A stretch of DNA of 64,000 nt from Odontocerum albicorne (taxonomy: Eukaryota > Arthropoda > Insecta > Trichoptera > Odontoceridae). Where the stretch lies: contig OX463846.1 in the NCBI GenBank assembly GCA_949825065.1, positions 6,033,366 through 6,097,365 of the forward strand, written 5' to 3'. Positions 22,165-33,610 of the stretch are shown here, in pieces (position 1 is the stretch's first letter; each line of letters begins with the position of its first letter). The notes below the pieces were generated by a model, which was given only the letters and a program-made list of their open reading frames with translations, ran no database searches and was not told the origin of the DNA. Both the position numbers and the translations under genes were made by a program.

Positions 22165-22620
22165 TAAAGGCGAAAATGCTTTGGACCGGACATGTGATAC
22201 GCATGAGCGATCATTGCTCCCAAAACGTGTCTTGTACGGGGATGTAATGGGCAAGCGAAGGGTTGACGGGTAGAGAAAGCGCTATAAGAACCGTCTGCGA
22301 GAGTCGCTGATATTGTGCGAGGCGTTTAAGAATTGGAAGCGGGTGACTCAGAACCGTGAAGGATAAAGAGCCTGAGAACAGGATGCAGCTGAATCAAGAT
22401 CATGGAGGATGGAGATTCGTCTATTCTTGGGCTGATGGCATCTCAACGGCAAAGAAAAAGTCAGCGTGCTGCGAGCCTACGTCAGCATTACCAGGCAACT
22501 CAGCAGGATCCACATGTCTGTGACATCTGCAGGAGAGGTGTACGTCAAGGATTAGGTATTTTTTCTCACAGAAGATCACGTGATCTACGTGGAAGAGCAG
22601 CTCAAGATTGACGTTGGAGT
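22165..22620 (+). pseudogene. RTE/CR1-type LINE C-terminus with zinc-finger-like tail
   Basis: It starts LWTGHVIRMSDH, shifts frame once, then reads LPKRVLYGDVMGKRR and RKRYKNRLRESL, with stops near 22275 and 22365. It ends in RQRKSQRAASLRQHYQ and a CDICRRG...SHRRSRD finger (C-x2-C with one histidine; the expected second histidine is R). This is the well-known L-R-W-x-G-H-V-x-R-M C-terminal region of LINE polyproteins. It is a degraded 3' fragment. Confidence 0.85.
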
Positions 22621-23291
22621 AGTGAGGGGATCCTCGACTACGAGATCCAGCGACGACAGCAATGATTGACTTCTTGTTTTAAGACTTCTATAGTTGCACA
22701 CCATGAGAAGTTCGATGTGGTGCGCATATTTAAGGAAATCACCTTTTGTTCTTTACCACAGATATCTAAGGATTTTTTATTCGTTCTATGCGAGTATTCT
22801 TCTTATATTTCAGCTGTCATTTAAACAACGAATTAGTCATGGTTAAATAAAAAAAAAAGTAGTTACTAAAATTAGTTAATAAAAGTAGTTAATAAAAAAA
22901 AAGTAGTACATAAAAAGTCCTTTTATTATATTCATCATTACATCTACATTATAAATTAGTAGGAATATGTAAAAATAATGACCGTTAGGCGATGAAAACG
23001 ATAAATAAATCGTCCTTAAAATTGTAAAGTTATTACAAAACTGGTTCATCTAGAGTTTAAAGAATTTGACAAATGTGTTAAAACAATCACTCATTTAAAA
23101 CATTAGATTTATTGCCATTTTACTTGGCCTTAATGATGAACGACGTTTCGAATGTGGTGCAGCCTTCATTCTTAAGGCGTTGTCAAAAAACGTCGTCTGC
23201 GACGTTTATCCTATTCAACATGGCAACAGTGAAAATGATTTTAAACTAAATTTATGTTGGTTATATAAGGTCTTTCGGAGTGTTGTACTCA
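22621..23291. other. No recognised feature
   Basis: AT-rich, with A-runs near 22850-22900. Near 23140-23210, 'gacgtttcgaatgtgg' and 'acgtcgtctgcgacgt' give local palindromic structure, but no element boundary is clear. Confidence 0.4.
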
Positions 23292-23680
23292 GCAGCGACT
23301 GGTCCCGAGGTGCGTTGGTGCGCTGAACCTGAGAAATAATTCGCAATATAGAGAAATGGTCTCACGGTTTACTGTATGTCTCTGTCTGTATGAATCTGCG
23401 TTACCGTTCGGTGCATATTCGAGATCGCTCCAGTATGAATTGACAAACTTAGCCGGTCAATTTGAAAGGAATATTTTTTTACATTTTACTTTAAAAAATT
23501 TTGAATTTTCACTTGAATAAAAATAGTTGTATTATTTGTCAGTATTCTTATACATATTTAATTTATACAAATATTTAATTAACATTTTTGGAAGACATGT
23601 TTGCGAACATATAATTTAATTATTCCGAATTATTTCTCCGGTTCAGCGCATTAACGCACCTCGAGACCAGCCGCCGCTGT
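23292..23680. mobile_element. MITE with about 54-bp inverted ends
   Basis: It starts CAGCAGCGACTGGTCCCGAG and ends with the inverse form (CTCGAGACCAGCCGCCGCTG). The arms continue through 'gaaataattcg', about 54 bases with a handful of mismatches. The interior is AT-rich and noncoding. CAG...CTG ends suggest hAT, but no clean 8-bp duplication is seen. Confidence 0.75.
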
Positions 23681-23700
23681 GTGTAATGCATGTTTTAACG

Positions 23701-23813
23701 TATGATGCTAACGTTTCGAAAATGTTGCTGTTTTTATCTTCAGGGCTTAATTGTAATCATATTCGATATCAAGATGAAAACTGCATTTTTTTTTCGAAAC
23801 GTCGGCATCATAA
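23701..23813. repeat. Short foldback adjacent to the MITE
   Basis: 'atgatgctaacgtttcgaaa' at 23702 is inverted at about 23790-23812 ('tttcgaaacgtcggcatcat'). An outer inverted pair, aacactccgaaa(g/a)acctt, occurs at about 23269-23287 and 23837-23857 and encloses both this foldback and the MITE. Confidence 0.65.
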
Positions 23814-24379
23814 GCCAAACCAAGTGGCATAACACTCCGAAAAACCTTAAACAACTGGTACGAAGAACCGCGAAAGTTTCAAAATATATGAAATTAATGT
23901 TGGTTTTTCTATTTTTTTTAATCATTTTATGGTCTATATGAAATAAATACGATTCAAATTTTGACATTTAATATGTTGGATATTTCTTTTTAGATTCTAA
24001 ATCGAATAAATCTCTAAATAATGCTTCATAATGCGCACCAATCTTTAAAAATGTAATGTCCAAAAGGTAAATATATGGTTGCGCTACTCTGTACTATCCA
24101 GAGCTACCCTAATGGCCCCGATAGCCGCAAGAGTATTACACTAAAAGCGAACGGCGCCTAATCAAATCAATCCTCAGAGAAGGACGAATTAGATCCAGCC
24201 ACGGATAGATCCGGGATCCAGGGTTGGATTGCATTAAAAACAGAGACGTGTCCAAGTCATGGGAATCCACTTATCTAACCCATTTACTCCCTGAAATATA
24301 TTATTATAATCTCATTGTTTTGAATACATTTTCCTTCTCACTTAAACCGTTTATTCAGTTGTATTTATTATTTATGTAA

Positions 24380-24546
24380 ATCGGAAGGAAGTGATGAGAC
24401 ATGAGTGTGAACTTAACGCTGATGTGTTGAGTAAGATGAAGAAGGGCACTCTGACATAGTTTGGGTACGTGACTCGAATGAATGAAGGAAGACTCTGTTG
24501 CTCGTTTTTTTTTGCGTATTCCAAAAGGTCAAGATGGAATGGAATG
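24380..24546 (+). pseudogene. LINE remnant, WFGHVERMN family
   Basis: The frame contains LSKMKKGTLT, a stop in place of W, then FGYVTRMNEGRL. The LINE is cut by the foldback mariner that begins at 24549. Confidence 0.7.
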
Positions 24547-24548
24547 TA

Positions 24549-25029
24549 GTGGGTGCTAACATAAGTTGTGTCCGTTTTTTTTCCAAATTAAAAATGAGCA
24601 CCAAAAGTAAAACAAAATGGTAAATGTTATACGTCATTCGAAAGAAAATTTTCGACGAGCTGTCCTTTCATTCATAGCATCTTCACCGTATACTTCGCAA
24701 ATATCGCGAGAAACTTTGGCAGCATTATTCCCTCGATTGAACGCGAACAGAAGGAGGTGTCGAAAATGCTCACTTTCGTCTACTTGACATTCCATTTTGA
24801 AGGCTTGTTATCAAATGAAATAATATATGTAAAGTAAAAGCAAACACAATATCTTGTAGAGCAGAAAATTTTCTTTAGAATGACGTATAATATTTACCAT
24901 TTTGTTTTACTTTTGGTGCTCATTTTTAAATTACATTACATTACCATTTTACATTACCATTTTGTTTTACTTTTGGTGCTCATTTTTAAATTGAAAGAAA
25001 AAAGGGAGACAACCTATGTTAACACCTAA
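24549..25029 (-). mobile_element. Foldback mariner, second copy (481 bp)
   Basis: TA at 24547-24548 and 25030-25031. Both ends are the same 5' end as in 7540-8351 (left copy mutated: GTGGGTGCTAACATAAG). The minus strand encodes MECQVDESEHFRHLLLF and about 30 further residues (VSRDICEVYGEDAMNERT) before joining the inverted left arm near 24650. The right arm has an internal partial duplication around 'gagcaccaaaagtaaaac'. Breakpoints differ from the first copy. Confidence 0.85.
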
Positions 25030-25585
25030 TATGTATACTTGTAAATACATTTCAATAGACGATTTAAATAATTAATGATTCGAAAAATAAATTTAAAAGG
25101 AAATTGATTTGTCCTCAGGGTGAATTGGCACAAAAGACGAACCGGTTTACCCCGAGTAGGGTGCAAGGAAATGATCACATATATTTTAATCCACCATCTG
25201 CGGTCTTTCAAAAGTGCTTGGTCAAAGAACGTCTCTGTTAATTAAAATATACTGATTGCAACCAAATTGACATTAATTAAAATGGAATCTTATAAGCGTT
25301 TCTAAAGCAGTCATTAAAATAATATGACTTTACCTAAATCAAGAAAAGTTTTAACGAAAACATTCAAAATAGTTTTAACGAACTCAATTTGGTTTCATGT
25401 ATGTTTTTTTAACAATAGAAATACATTATGTTTGTTGGATGAAAATAATCGTACAAATAAGTGTTATGAAGTGTAATAAAACCTTATTATCTTATTTGAT
25501 TTCTCTTTCGTATCTTGAACGTTTTTACTATAGTCAAAATTTGTTTCATTTATTGGTTTCACAGTTCATAAAGATAGTTTAGACA
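25030..25585. other. No recognised feature
   Basis: AT-rich; short frames only. Confidence 0.4.
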
Positions 25586-25830
25586 TTAACCCTTCCTATC
25601 CTGTGATGTGTAGCTAGTACACTTTGGTTCTAAAAACTTTAATATCTCTATAAATATAATAAATACTGTATTCAGATTTTAGGTATTCCCCCGTAATACA
25701 TTTACGCATTGAATGAAAAAATAATATTAACAATAATTAGCACTTATCGACCACATTAGATATATTTTGTGAAAATCGGGAATACATTTACCAATACAAT
25801 CAAACGTGTGCCAGTGTGTGACATAGGCAT
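25586..25830 (+). repeat. Repeat R, partial copy C
   Basis: Starts TTAACCCTTCCTATCCTGTG and matches 'aatatctctataaatataat', a 'tacgcattga' region and a 'tatcgac' region of copies A and B. It diverges before the GC-rich module. Confidence 0.55.
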
Positions 25831-26029
25831 TGACGCATTGATAAATAAATAAATAAAAAAAATTTAAAAAAAAACATTTATCGTCAATTTGAATTATACG
25901 AGTAAGATACTTATATAAATAACATAATTATATACTTTCATGTATTGAACTAAGTTTGGCGTTTTAAGATTCTACTCCTTTGGAAATTGAGAAAAATAAA
26001 TAAAAAACTGTTAACATATGCTGTAGAAA

Positions 26030-26180
26030 TACATGCACGAGGAGATGGAGGTGGCAGTGTATGACAGAATGTGGAATTAAATGACTAGGGATTAATGTGA
26101 ACTTATGACTACTTTCTAAAGTAGGATGTAGAAGAGATGGTTTAAGTATAAGATGATTTTGCTATATAGAACGAATGAAT
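26030..26180 (+). pseudogene. Possible LINE remnant, WFGHVERMN family
   Basis: Phrases such as 'gaggagatggaggtggc', 'tgtatgacagaatgtgga' and, at the end, 'gaacgaatgaatgaagaa' follow the order seen in less decayed copies. Heavily broken; assignment is tentative. Confidence 0.4.
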
Positions 26181-26261
26181 GAAGAAATTATAATAAAACA
26201 AAAATATACAGTGTAAATGTGAGTCGATGGTGCGGTAGAGGAAACCAAGGTAAATATCCTT

Positions 26262-26905
26262 TCCTTCCTTGTGTTGGGTATCTTCTACACGTTGCTTCTA
26301 ATAACCATCAATATCTCTATAAATATAATAAATACAAGGTTAAGATTTAAGGTATTCCTCCATAATATATTTACGCATTGATTTAAAAAATAATATTAAT
26401 AATAATCAGAATTTATCGACTACATCGTAAGTATTTCGTGAATATCGGAAACAAATTCGCATTTAAACGCTGTGAGTGCCTCGATCTTGGGTCTTGACGA
26501 TAGGTGAAGAGTATGCGGGAAGCGCGACACTATATTCGCATCTCACTTTTGCATACGTCACTGAATAGCGAGGAGCTCAATTGTCTCCACCTCGCAAGTG
26601 TAAGCCACGCCCGAGTTAGCCACCAACCCTGCCGCGCCGCAGTAGCTGTTGAGCTGGCAACGAGACTAGATCTACGCCCGTTCCGTGAGCGTTGCCAGAT
26701 GGTTTTTTAATGTTTTCAGCAAATAAATCTCAATTATTATAATTTTTAACTTCAATTATAATTAATTAAGGGGATTATCTATGAATGTTCTTATTTTTCC
26801 GATTTAAAATCGCTAATTTTTGATCGCGAGATCGACTCACTACCCAACACCGGAGCGCGCGTTTCAATTTTATCACCGTAAGGGAAGGGATATGAAAGAA
26901 TTAAG
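26262..26905 (+). repeat. Repeat R, copy B
   Basis: Inverted relative to copy A at 18620-19258. Contains 'gttgggtatcttctacac', AT-rich spacer, then a GC-rich module (26470-26700) and 'cactacccaacaccggagcg'. The 68-codon frame over the GC module is not preserved in copy A. Confidence 0.65.
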
Positions 26906-27570
26906 TGAATTCTATTTTTTCCTCTCTGCGTTCTTCGACAGAAAAATGACGTGATGGTACTCGTATTTATGTTTGAACTTATTATAGGGTCTCTTCAACT
27001 TTCTATAGACTCAAGAGTCTGTTACTGCAGGATTGTCCTCCTGTGATGCTGAGCTCCAGGGTTATTATAGGGTGTTATTATAAAGTGCTATTATAGGGTG
27101 AATTCATAAAAAAAATATTTCATAAGTCAACAAAATTTCTATTTATACTTTGAAAATTGACTGTCGCTAATCTAAGCATTACATAATCTGCAAAAAAAAA
27201 ATCTCTACGTGTGAAATCGAAAAGTACCGTTGAAAATAGATGGATTAAATTTTTAGTCCGAGTTTTAAAACTCAGTTAAGGGTGAATTCCAATTATTGAA
27301 CTCAAACATTGTTTGTTTGTAAATGTATGGATGTGATTCCGGATCCAGGACAAAAAGTGCTGAGCTATTCGAAAAAGTTGAAAACTTAAAAAAACTGGGT
27401 AACTGGAGCTTTGTTAGAAATACGAATTATAAAGTGATCGCTCTCGATAGAGAGGAACAAACGAAAAATAAAACATCAAAAAAGTAAAGCACATATCGTG
27501 GAGATTGAGTGTAGATATTTAGTATAATGATAAAAGTAAATTATGTACACATTTACGAGTGTTTACAACA
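26906..27570. other. No recognised feature
   Basis: A short run of 'ttattatagggtg'-type repeats lies at 27055-27105; otherwise nothing is recognised. Confidence 0.4.
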
Positions 27571-27780
27571 TTAGCTCTGTGGTTCAGTTGGTAAAACGTC
27601 TTTTTTCCAATTAAGAGGTTTCGGTTTCATTTCAAACTGGAACCCGATTTGTTTTATAAATACTCGTAGTTAAGTGTCTGGTTTCCGGACTTAAGACCTC
27701 TTTGAAATCTTTCTGGGGGAATAATAGAGATTGCAGCCTGAAAAAAAACTGCCAGGATGAATTGTAATAAAATACAATAC
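27571..27780 (+). repeat. tRNA-derived SINE
   Basis: Head 'tgtggttcagttggtaaaac', a decayed B box, and the linker 'ggacttaagacctctttg', ending in ATAAAATACAATAC. The tail pairing region is partly rearranged. Confidence 0.8.
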
Positions 27781-27812
27781 ATGTTATGATGCAACGTTCC
27801 TTTTGGGGAGGG

Positions 27813-28215
27813 TGTGGGAACCACGGTCGTCGCTAAATATTGTCAATACATACGGCCAACGACCGACGAAACGACCTTTGGATACCCCGACGAATTATAT
27901 TTTACAGTCCGAAGGTCACATACCAAAACATTGACGCGGCCGGACATCGCGCTGCATTCCACAGTAGAAAGAGAACGCATCACGCTGTCTTGCCGGTTTC
28001 GTAAACAAATTTTACCTACAATACTATTTACGATATCTACAATACTTCAATTGACCATTTCTGCACGCACAGAAGCGAGATAAAAATATATCGCGGGCGC
28101 ACTCCCGCGCCCATTCTGAAATGTTATAAATACCCACATACTGATAAATAAAACATTCATTCACTCTCTCCTTCCGCATTGCGATTTAACGTATTTTATG
28201 TATTTACCAACAACT
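27813..28215 (+). mobile_element. Solo LTR, family A, copy 2
   Basis: Starts TGTGGGAACCACGGTCGT and contains 'caacgaccgacgaaacgacc', 'gaacgcatcacgctgtct', a TATAAATA box at 28124 and AATAAA near 28147. It is followed by the shared 'cttccgcattgcgat'. An 89-codon frame across it is broken in the other copies. No internal gag/pol sequence is adjacent. Confidence 0.8.
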
Positions 28216-28419
28216 ACTATCATCATCTCTTCAAATAAGAAGCATTCCGCTAAATGGGTAAGGAGGATATATTTATAAACTTGTATCCTTGGTCAAAAGT
28301 TTGTTTCGTCCATATCCGTGCATCGAGTCATACAAACTTTTCTTTTTTTCGTGGTTTAACTTATCCTTGCTGTCCATTAATTTCAAACTTGTTTAAGCCT
28401 CCGTATAACATCTATTGAA

Positions 28420-28850
28420 GATGATGTCTAGTATGGAAGTGAAACATAAACTTAAAAGAAAAAGCTTAAAAGTAACATAAGATACACTAAAAGCTGGGAA
28501 GATGCGTGCACTAAGAAAATGTGTAGTGTCAATTTATGAAAAAATATGAAATAAAGACATAAAAAATGAATGCAGGGATGAAGTGAACGTTTTAAGTACG
28601 ACGAAGAAATGAGCACTAAGATGGTTTTGATATCTGGAAAGAATGACTAAGCTAGTAATTAAGTCAGAAGTTCAAGGTGTACGTGGAACATGTAGACGGA
28701 GGAAAACATTGATGAATCAAATGGAGCAGATTTCGAAAGAAGGTAAAGTGAGAAGTATGTATTATGAAAGTGTGTGCATGACAAGATGTATGAATATGGA
28801 GGAACTTTGAGAGAAAAGTTTGGATATCTGTTCTATTTGTCTATTCCGCA
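28420..28850 (+). pseudogene. LINE remnant, WFGHVERMN family
   Basis: Reads a FGYLERMTK-like motif, then RRRKTLMNQMEQISKEGKV and CMNMEEL, matching the order GRPRKT...LDQ...GKVKS...CMNVEEA of better copies. Ends in a 'ctattccgcaaggga' phrase typical of the family's 3' end. Several stops. Confidence 0.72.
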
Positions 28851-28873
28851 AGGGATACGAAAGGACTATTTTG

Positions 28874-29340
28874 TAATTTATTTTAGCCAACACTGTTTAT
28901 TCCACTCCTTGTAACGGTATAACCCTACCGGTTTCAAGGCTTTCACCTCATCTTCAGGTTAGCACAAACAAGATTAAATTCTGTTCTAACAGGTACCGAT
29001 ACATGCTTCAACGGTTGGGGACATTCGGGTTGGGGACTGAGGGCTGAGGGAGGCATGGAACGATCTCGGCCAGCAGCGGAGAGATTTTTGGGATATATGT
29101 GTTTACCAGATGTTCGCCTCGATGTACTAACTTAGAAATTTCTAAGGCCTCTAATATGTCTAATTTATTTCCGTTACTACTGATATGTAAGAATTTGGCA
29201 TCATCGATAGAAAAAGTATGGTTTTCACGGTGACAATGATTATCCATTTCAGAATAAATTAGAGGATTTGTTAAGGCGGATTTTTGTTCCCGAAACCTCT
29301 TTTCAAAGGATCTTCCTGTCTTTCCTATATTACTATTAGT
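28874..29340 (-). mobile_element. Penelope-like element, 3' end
   Basis: Minus strand: GIY-YIG coding (29330-29008) followed by the same untranslated unit as 13038-13187. It is truncated at about 29340, just upstream of the YIG motif. Confidence 0.85.
29008..29330 (-). CDS. GIY-YIG domain fragment of a Penelope-like polyprotein
   Basis: On the minus strand the frame reads SNIGKTGRSFEKRFREQKSA, then NHCHRENHTF, LDILEALEISK and SPLLAEIVPCLP to a stop at 29008. It parallels 12693-13037 residue for residue, with HLYIG changed to SNIG (catalytic tyrosine lost) and a repeat of PN(V)PNR at the end. The frame is open for about 105 codons, but the N-terminal GVY strand is missing, so it is inactive. 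Confidence 0.82.
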
Positions 29341-29477
29341 ATTGCGCCATTTATTCCGTTTACGAAAACTTAACTCGAGGATCCTCTAACTTGGGACTCG
29401 ATACCATTATTACAAAACGACTCACATCTGACAGCTAAAGCAGCACCCGAGCGAATCACGTATAACATTTTCTTTTG

Positions 29478-29610
29478 TTTGCAATACAGCTTTGTGGATT
29501 ATTACCATATAGCAATCTCTCTCAACTAGAAAGTTATCGAAGAGGCCATAAGTAAGAACCAGACTGAAAACTTTTTTTTTTAATATGGTTTCCAGGAATG
29601 AACTAGGGGA
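29478..29610 (-). repeat. SINE, tail part
   Basis: Minus-strand tail with 'agagattgctatatgg' and 'ccagactgaaaac'-type linker, headless. Confidence 0.55.
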
Positions 29611-29745
29611 GGTCTGGGTCAAAAAAAATGCATCTTATTAAGTCACAAAGTTCGAAATGATATGTTAATTCGTATAATCAGAAGAACTCAACTTGAATTC
29701 ACTTGTGAATTAACTAGAATGATCATGCTTTTTATTGTTTTCTTA

Positions 29746-29947
29746 GGCCTCGGCCACACAGGTAGAAGCCTCGCTTGGTGCTTAGAACTACGCTGCGAGC
29801 TAGGTGACGTATCCTAGCGAACCAACACACCCCATAGTATCGCAATGGCCACACTGTACGCTTCGCGCCACGTTACGTGACTATTATAGTCTACTAGTAG
29901 CGTAGCTCTAAGCACCAAGCGAAGCTCCTACCTGTGTGACCGAGGCC
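29746..29947. mobile_element. Harbinger-like MITE (202 bp)
   Basis: Starts GGCCTCGGCCACACAGGTAG and ends with the inverse (CTACCTGTGTGACCGAGGCC). The arms extend about 50 bases, including 'cttggtgctta'/'taagcaccaag'. Three-base duplication TTA at 29743-29745 and 29948-29950 fits PIF/Harbinger. Noncoding interior. Confidence 0.9.
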
Positions 29948-30052
29948 TTAGGTATATTGAGTTCGATTAGCACTTACCGGAAAGAAAAGTAACATTTATC
30001 CTTTACTTTACGAAACTTGTCGATGCTTGAACAAAAAAATTAAATTCTTTTT

Positions 30053-30225
30053 AGCCTGGCGAGTTTATTGCCATGTGGCAATCTCTTGCAAGTAACGCGA
30101 AATATGTTTTTATAGGCCCTAAGTGTTAACCAGGCTGGAATCCTATTTAAAAAAATCTAAGTTCCAGCGGGGATCGAACCCGGATCAGCAGACAAGTGTC
30201 TTACCACCAGGCCACGAAGGTCGTC
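30053..30225 (-). repeat. tRNA-derived SINE
   Basis: Head (minus) CGTGGCCTGGTGGTAAGAC, B box GGGTTCGATCCCCG, tail 'gattgccacatggcaataaa'. Well preserved, but its tail ends abruptly. Confidence 0.85.
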
Positions 30226-31339
30226 TTATATATAGTAAACAGTATCAAATAAAAATCGTATTTAAAATAATCAAACGTTTACACATTTTTTCCTTATGAC
30301 AAATACTAATTAACCCTTCAACAAAAAGGAGTAAATAATCCTTGTTACTTCCTTAAAAAAAAAAAATATGTATTTTAAAAAATTTTCACGAAATATTTAA
30401 ATGGAAAACGATTTTTGTTTATTATTCAAAAAGCTCATTTAAATCCTACGCAAGCCTCCATTCACCTTTCCGTTTTCCCAATATTTTCTTTGAAATTTCT
30501 TCTTGTCTTAATTATTCCTCGGATGCTTCCGGAAAAGATCTCCTTTGGAAAAGGAAGCAATAAAAAATAACATTTAGCCGCGCTAGGTGAGGGTACATGC
30601 AACGAACTCGTTAGAGGTTTCGTAATTAAAACTGGCTTGATTGTTTTTCCTTGCTACGAAACTTTACCGAGAAATTCATAAACGATCGTAACTTTACAAT
30701 ATGCATCATCTGTGCAACCAACAAATTTTAAAGAAGACGAACTTTCGATTTTATCTGCAGAATTTTTGCAACACTTATGGCCCAGTCAGAAGATAACTTT
30801 TACTTTGCATTATCAAAATAAAATATAAGCACCCCTATTTATTTGCGTCATTGATTTTGATGTTCCGGTAAAGGTTCTTGTATCAAGTCACCCCTGCTTG
30901 GAGATCACTGAAAAGGCTTCGAGTAGGGGTGACTGGATGCAAGGTAAACATGCAAAAATGGTGTTTTTTTTAGCAAAAATAACACTGGAAACACGTGGCA
31001 TAATTGTTGGTTCGGACACGGAAATCAATGAATCTCCATGTGTTTATTCGAATTTATTAATGTCGGAATGAGAGCGTTGCGTGGAATATGTGGAAATACA
31101 ATGTATGATATAATCAACAATTATTTCTTGAAAAGAAAGATTGGGTGCTTAAGATGAACAAACGATCATTGCATTGTAAAAATACTTAGTTTTATGACCA
31201 ACTTTTTGCAGTTATTTTAAATTTTATTTTTCTTAATATTCCTTGCATTTATTTTATTGAATGCGTAAGAATCTATATACAATAATTTGTTAAATTTTAA
31301 GTGCAAGAGTTTTTTCGTAATATTAAGTTTAAATATAAA
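30226..31339. other. No recognised feature
   Basis: Low repeat content compared with the rest of the window. No convincing exon, but this is among the more likely places for unique host sequence. Confidence 0.35.
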
Positions 31340-31450
31340 GATGTCTTCGAACCTGTCTTCGAACCTGAAGGTTGAAGGTTGAAGGTCTTCGAACCTGAAG
31401 CTTCGAACCTGAAACATGTCTTCGAACCTGAAGGTTGCAGGTTCTTTTCC
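31340..31450. repeat. Short tandem 'cttcgaacctgaa' repeat
   Basis: Five irregular copies of cttcgaacctg with intervening 'aaggttgaaggtt'. It would read as a (S)FRFED repeat on the minus strand, in a frame with no other gene-like property. Confidence 0.8.
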
Positions 31451-32199
31451 CATTAGAATCTATTTTTAACAGGATTTTAGTCTGGTTTACACTAAAGGCG
31501 TCTTTAATATATTTCTGCTTGATTGTAAAAGATTGCTACAAGGTGATAAGCACAACAGGTTGTACTGTATAGGATAGTGTAATACGATGCTTGTACTAAG
31601 CTATATAATACAACCTAGATATATTATCTTATACACGTTTTCTTAAAAAAAGTGTACTTGCAGAGTCCATCAATTTGCGATCATAGCAATTTAATTGAGC
31701 GATACAGATGTATTCTGCAACTTATGCACTTAAAAGATATTAAGAAAATAGTTTAACACAAACATAAATCGGTGCTTAGTTATCTCTAGTATAATTTTTT
31801 TAAGTTGTTAAGTAGTGAAAGGAGATAATGCTGACAAAGAAAATAATCTCACATGTCTTGCAACTTTTTAACTCAGACAAATTGTGTTAAAAGTCATCCC
31901 GTATCCACAAGGGCGTGCGAGTAGAAGCATCCACTATTCTGTGTAGAGGGTTAAAGTAGTAATACTATAATCGAACCTGTAGTAAAGAGTCATGGACATG
32001 ACTTTCAAGATAAAATATCAATTGCAATGGTTCAAAACCAAAGTATTATGGATGACAGTAGGCACGCAACCAGCAACTACTTGAGGACTATTAAATCCAT
32101 TTTTAGTATGTATAAGCTTGGGCATCAATGTCACGAGAACCAGTTGGCAAGCTTGCATCTACCATATTTTTTATTTTTATAAATAGACGGAACGATGTT
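31451..32199. other. No recognised feature
   Basis: AT-rich. A 'ggttgtactgtataggatag' phrase at 31558 resembles a SINE end but is isolated. Confidence 0.35.
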
Positions 32200-32700
32200 T
32201 TTCATAGCAATCATGATAACAATAAAAGAGTAAGTAGTAAGTGCTCAACATACTAAGAAAGACAGAATATATTTAAAAAGTTATTTCAAACAATTACAAC
32301 GAAAATAATGAGAAAGAAACAAGTGCATACAACATAAAATGTCACCAACACAATAAAGGGCGTTCAACGGCGTACAAACCGAACTGTGCCACACCAGGAG
32401 TCACACTTGGACATCAAAACGAAAGGAGAATACACAGCAAATAAACAAAAAATTGAAATACGCCTTCCCCAAGGACAATAAAGGGCAAAACTCTTCCCCA
32501 CAATACTTAATGTCTCATGACTCGAGCCTATAATCTTCAAACAAGTTGAACAAAAAAAAGATACAAAACACAAAATATAAAGAACAGAATCAGATAGGTG
32601 CAACTTTTCAAATCCCCCACGGGAAAAATCACAAAAATCTATCAAACGCTGGTCTTTCATCAGGTGGTCGAAGTTTTGATTCTCGATGTTCAATAATGGG
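32200..32700 (-). repeat. Retroposon 3' region related to 575-1255
   Basis: Shares the A-rich order and the 'gggaaaaatcacaaaaat' phrase with the element at 575. The minus-strand 109-codon frame here has no recognisable domain and no counterpart in the first copy. Confidence 0.4.
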
Positions 32701-32984
32701 TCTGATTAAATATTTCGTTTAGAAATAATACGCGCTAAATGTGTACGATGTTTGCCCACATGTGTTGGTATTTTCAAAACATGCGATGACGATCAATAAG
32801 TTACTTGCAAAATCCAGTGTTTCTTAACTCGATGGCTCGATTACTGGACCCGACGACAATATTATCTCCAAACCACGTTCTCAATTCTGATAGGTTATGA
32901 GGTATCATAGGAAAAAATAATCAAATAGAGCAGATAACCAAAAAAAGGTCAAAAACGTATAGGAGTTTGAATATGTTGTTAATA

Positions 32985-33200
32985 GTTAAGGCATTAACGT
33001 TGTGGAGGTTTAAAGACATTGTAATTTATTTTTATCAAACACTGTTTATTCCACTTTTTTGTGACGGTATAACCCTACCGGTGTTAAGGCTTTCACCTCA
33101 TCTTCAGAGTCTTGTTTGCGCTCCCCTGAAGATGAGGTGAAAGCCTTGAAAGTGGTAGGGTTATACCGTCACAAAAAAGTGGAATAAACGGAGTTTGAAT
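32985..33200. mobile_element. Head-to-head Penelope LTR-like units
   Basis: Left arm (minus) runs 'ggaggtttaaagacattg' to 'ctttcacctcatcttcag'. It joins directly to a plus-oriented unit starting 'agtcttgtttgcgctcccc' and reaching 'gtggaataaacggag'. Arms are about 90 bases, nearly complementary. Hammerhead-like motifs face each other at the centre. Confidence 0.85.
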
Positions 33201-33231
33201 CCTTGTCGGGCCAAACCAAATCTCGTTCAGA

Positions 33232-33600
33232 ATGGGCTTAAAGAAGCTGGTAATAATCACGTATAATGTGCTGATGGTTTTAAAGAGACTGGTAATAATC
33301 ATGTAAAATATGCTGATGGTCTTAAAGAGGCTAAAAATATTAATTTAGAATGTTCTGTTGGTCTGAAAGAGGCTAGTAATAATCATGTAGAATATGTTGA
33401 TGGTCTTAAAGATGCTGATAATAATCATGTTTAATGTGCTGATGGTCTTAAAGAGGCTAGTAATAACCATGTAGAGAATGTGCTGATGGTCTTAAAGAGG
33501 TTTGTAATAATCATGTAGAGAATGTGCTGATGGTATTATAGAGGCAGGTAATAATCATGTAGAATATGGTTATGGTCTCAAAGAGGCAGGTAATAAAATA
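33232..33600 (+). repeat. 42-bp tandem repeat with coding character, nine units
   Basis: Units such as 'gatggtcttaaagaggct' plus 'aataatcatgtagaat' recur about every 42 bases. In one plus frame a unit reads NNHVEYADGLKEAS (14 residues). TAA codons in units 1 and 5 and +2 insertions in later units break the frame. It may derive from a protein with a 14-residue repeat or be a coincidentally in-phase minisatellite. Confidence 0.85.
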
Positions 33601-33610
33601 AGATTAAATA

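Noticed and set aside
21707..22204. 165-codon minus-strand open frame
   Set aside because: It covers minisatellite units, a 70-bp duplication and the antisense of a LINE; no domain, and its repeats follow the DNA duplication.
31217..31453. Minus-strand frame with RFED repeats
   Set aside because: Repeats arise from a short tandem DNA repeat; the remainder is low complexity.
32364..32693. 109-codon minus-strand frame
   Set aside because: Sits in an A-rich retroposon 3' region and is not conserved in the related copy at 575-1255.
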